The notes under the pieces are model-generated. The model had not been told where the DNA came from. It worked only from the letters and a program-made list of their open reading frames with translations, and searched no databases. From contig JACRLA010000124.1 in the NCBI GenBank assembly GCA_016215145.1, positions 1 to 8,151 on the forward strand: a stretch of DNA of 8,151 nt, written 5' to 3'. A program made the position numbers and the translations under genes. Shown here piece by piece: positions 6,377 through 8,151 of the stretch. This DNA is from Chloroflexota bacterium. Its GTDB lineage: Bacteria > Chloroflexota > Anaerolineae > Anaerolineales > VGOW01. Numbering within the stretch: the stretch's first letter is position 1; every line of letters begins with the position of its first letter.

Positions 6377-7462
6377 ATGTTTTTTCGCACTCACGCATTT
6401 CGTATCATCGCGCTGGTTATGGGCATCTTATTACTTTTGGGTGTTGCGGTGCCGACGACGCTCAGCGCGCCCTCGGCAAACTTAGACCCCGATGATCTCA
6501 CCGGCATCGCCAGCATGAACCGCCAACGATTCACCAGCACCGCATTTTCTTTTGGCAAGACTCTCACCGCCGCGCCCAGCAAAACACCCACCACGACCAG
6601 CACACGCACCCCGACTCAAAAGATCAACACTCCCACGCGCACGCCCTCAGCGACGACTCCCAGTGAAGCGACTATTGCTATCACCACGTACGCTCAACTG
6701 ATCTTAGGCACGGTGGTCAACGTAACAAGCTCAAGCGCCTCACCCTCCGGTTATGCCGGTCTTCTAACACAACTTCCTGCTAGCAGCACCGCCCACGCCG
6801 GAGTGATCAATCTCGCCGCCAAAAATTTCGGCGCGGCGTTCAGCAACGGCGGCGCGGTTCTCAGCTATGGCAGTGGCACGGTTTCAACCGACCTTAATAA
6901 CGAATTGCAAAACGCCGCCTTCGCCACCTACACCTTGATCGTCAACACGTCCGGGTTTCCCGACACCGCCACACCGGCGCAAGGCACGCGCTTGCCAACA
7001 AACATCCCCAACACCGCCCCGTCCGTTTTTGCGCTGCCAACCAACACACCCAAATTCGATTCAGCAGGGACTCTCACTGCCTTGCCCACCGTTCCAAAAT
7101 TTAATCCGGGAGCGACACTCGCCGCCATACCCACCCTGCCTCAATTCAATCCGGCTGGCACCTCTACTGCTGCCGCCGCCACCGCCCGCGACTCGACTCT
7201 CACCCAAACGTCCGCCCTCAACTTAGCCAAAATAAATTTTCCAACAGTCGGGCGTTTGCAGTTCACGCCGATGACCATCACCAGTCAGGGTTTTGCCTGG
7301 TATGCCAAGACCGTGCTCAGCGTCATCAACCCCACCACCAAACGACTCGAAACACTTAATCAAACGACGGTCTTCTATGTCGTGCAAGGTTCGGGAAGCA
7401 AAACTTCGGTCACTGTCACTGTGGCGCGCGGTAGTTACACCAATCTTCTCCAAGTTCCGTAA
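6377..7462 (+). CDS. Secreted Thr/Ser/Pro-rich repeat protein of unknown function
   Basis: This 361-residue protein belongs to no family I recognise. It begins with a good signal peptide: basic MFFRTHAFR, hydrophobic core at residues 10-26, and a likely cleavage near 31-34 (TLSAPSA). Residues about 62-97 are a Thr/Pro/Ser-rich linker of the kind found in exported cell-envelope proteins. Residues 100-195 form a region rich in Ala, Gly, Ser and Thr (ITTYAQLILGTVVNV). Residues 225-269 are three 15-residue repeats starting PKF or PQF. The C-terminal part (about 286-361) looks beta-stranded, ending in SVTVTVARGSYTNLLQVP. No cysteine is present and there is no second membrane segment or LPXTG anchor, so it is probably released or loosely surface-bound. 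The gene has its own promoter and ribosome binding site, is divergent from the kinase gene and ends 3 bases before a terminator. Confidence 0.85.
   Translation: MFFRTHAFRIIALVMGILLLLGVAVPTTLSAPSANLDPDDLTGIASMNRQRFTSTAFSFGKTLTAAPSKTPTTTSTRTPTQKINTPTRTPSATTPSEATIAITTYAQLILGTVVNVTSSSASPSGYAGLLTQLPASSTAHAGVINLAAKNFGAAFSNGGAVLSYGSGTVSTDLNNELQNAAFATYTLIVNTSGFPDTATPAQGTRLPTNIPNTAPSVFALPTNTPKFDSAGTLTALPTVPKFNPGATLAAIPTLPQFNPAGTSTAAAATARDSTLTQTSALNLAKINFPTVGRLQFTPMTITSQGFAWYAKTVLSVINPTTKRLETLNQTTVFYVVQGSGSKTSVTVTVARGSYTNLLQVP
7049..7183 (+). repeat. Three in-frame 45-bp repeats in the secreted protein
   Basis: They encode residues 225-239 (PKFDSAGTLTALPTV), 240-254 (PKFNPGATLAAIPTL) and 255-269 (PQFNPAGTSTAAAAT), exactly 15 residues apart. 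The third copy has decayed toward poly-Ala. Such repeats usually serve as flexible spacers; copy number may vary between strains. Confidence 0.75.
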
Positions 7463-7465
7463 CAC

Positions 7466-7503
7466 AAAAACCTCGCGGGTCTTTAAGACCCGCGAGGTTT
7501 TTT
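7466..7503. terminator. Strong bidirectional terminator between convergent genes
   Basis: AAAAACCTCGCGGGTCT (7466-7482) and AGACCCGCGAGGTTTTT (7486-7502) make a perfect 17-bp stem around the loop TTA. The GC-rich core is followed by six T on the plus strand and five T on the minus strand, so it works for both directions. It starts 3 bases after the stop of the secreted-protein gene and contains the last codons and the stop of the convergent DUF4129 gene. Confidence 0.9.
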
Positions 7504-8151
7504 AATTCGCATCGCCTCTCGCACCCTCTCCCAAATTTCCTTCGCCCGTTTAAGTTCCTCCTCGCCGATGACGTGCGCGCTATAACGGGCTTCGACAAAA
7601 GTTTGGGTCAAGTCGGCGGCGTCCCCTTGTGCCTCGGGCAAATTTGTTTCGAGAGTCGGCTCGTATTCGTACGGCGTTTCCGTCTCGCTCCGCGCAAATC
7701 CTTTTTGACTCGCCCTCTGCAAAATGCTCAGATAAAAATAAGCGATCTGATCGCGCGGCGTGCGCGGGCGCAGATTGAAGAAATTAAAAACGTCGCCCAA
7801 TTTTTTCGCCGCGTCACCCAGCCACCGCTCGCGCAGCATCTCTGCCAGGCGCGTGCCGACACGCTCCCGAATCACGCCCCACCATTTTTGCATCGTCGCC
7901 CACGCACCGCGCATCCAGCGAACCATTTTTGAACTTCGCAGCATTTCTAACAGTTCGGGTCGCTCGCGCAAATAGTTGACGACGATGTAAGACGCAACGC
8001 CGATCAACATTGCCCAGAAGATCAACGAGCGCAAAAATTCCGCCCAATCGCCGGAAGGCGCGGCAGGAGGAGTCGGCAGGCGCGCCGGGGGCAGCGGCAG
8101 TACAAACGGAATCGGCGGCAGTTTGGGAATCAGCATGATCAACAACGTCAA
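7483..8151 (-). CDS. DUF4129-type membrane protein, C-terminal part (5' end outside the window)
   Basis: The frame is open to the window edge. The codon at 8149-8151 is TTG, so the true start is probably beyond the window and the protein longer than these 222 residues. A Pro-rich stretch (residues about 9-33) precedes one membrane segment (42-60, LIFWAMLIGVASYIVVNY) and a basic, Trp-rich amphipathic part (61-115). Residues about 136-210 match the DUF4129 pattern as I remember it: YLSILQRASQKGF, ETPYEY, a conserved-looking LTQTFVEARYS and a helical end. This domain is often found in or beside transglutaminase-like membrane proteins in gene clusters with MoxR ATPases and DUF58 proteins, none of which is visible here. 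The last residues KKPRGS and the TAA stop are encoded by the terminator hairpin. Confidence 0.75.
   Translation of the reverse strand: MTLLIMLIPKLPPIPFVLPLPPARLPTPPAAPSGDWAEFLRSLIFWAMLIGVASYIVVNYLRERPELLEMLRSSKMVRWMRGAWATMQKWWGVIRERVGTRLAEMLRERWLGDAAKKLGDVFNFFNLRPRTPRDQIAYFYLSILQRASQKGFARSETETPYEYEPTLETNLPEAQGDAADLTQTFVEARYSAHVIGEEELKRAKEIWERVREAMRIKKPRGS

Noticed and set aside
6276..6485. Plus-strand frame starting before the secreted protein
   Set aside because: It runs through the palindrome and the promoter, has no ribosome binding site and overlaps the better supported frame at 6377.

Overview
The window most likely comes from a bacterium of the Chloroflexota, probably Anaerolineae-like. 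This is inference with moderate confidence. It rests on the combination of an ATPase/Hanks-kinase fusion, a DUF4129 membrane protein, and intergenic spaces full of short tandem repeats and near-perfect palindromes. There is no rRNA gene, tRNA gene, CRISPR array or transposase that I can see.

Layout: positions 1-488 (minus) hold the N-terminal part of the translational GTPase TypA/BipA. A 310-base gap (489-798) contains short repeats and hairpins and no convincing gene. Positions 799-4041 (minus) encode a 1080-residue protein with about eight or nine membrane segments, a helical middle part, an Ig-like beta domain and a C-terminal STAND-like P-loop NTPase. A 207-base spacer (4042-4248) is almost entirely three different simple-sequence repeats, including a run that fits the G-quadruplex pattern on the coding strand. 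Positions 4249-6201 (minus) encode a 650-residue fusion of a related P-loop NTPase with a complete Hanks-type Ser/Thr kinase. A 175-base divergent intergenic region holds two 33-base perfect palindromes and a good -10 box. Positions 6377-7462 (plus) encode a secreted Thr/Ser/Pro-rich protein. A strong bidirectional terminator separates it from the convergent, incomplete DUF4129-type membrane protein (7483-8151, minus).

The two central minus-strand genes are the most interesting part. Their NTPase modules match motif for motif at nearly equal spacing, so they look like paralogous modules. One is anchored in the membrane and the other carries a kinase. A reasonable but untested reading is a two-protein signalling or defence-like NTPase/kinase system, possibly transcribed together. 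The divergent secreted protein may or may not belong to it. TypA and the DUF4129 protein look like unrelated neighbours.
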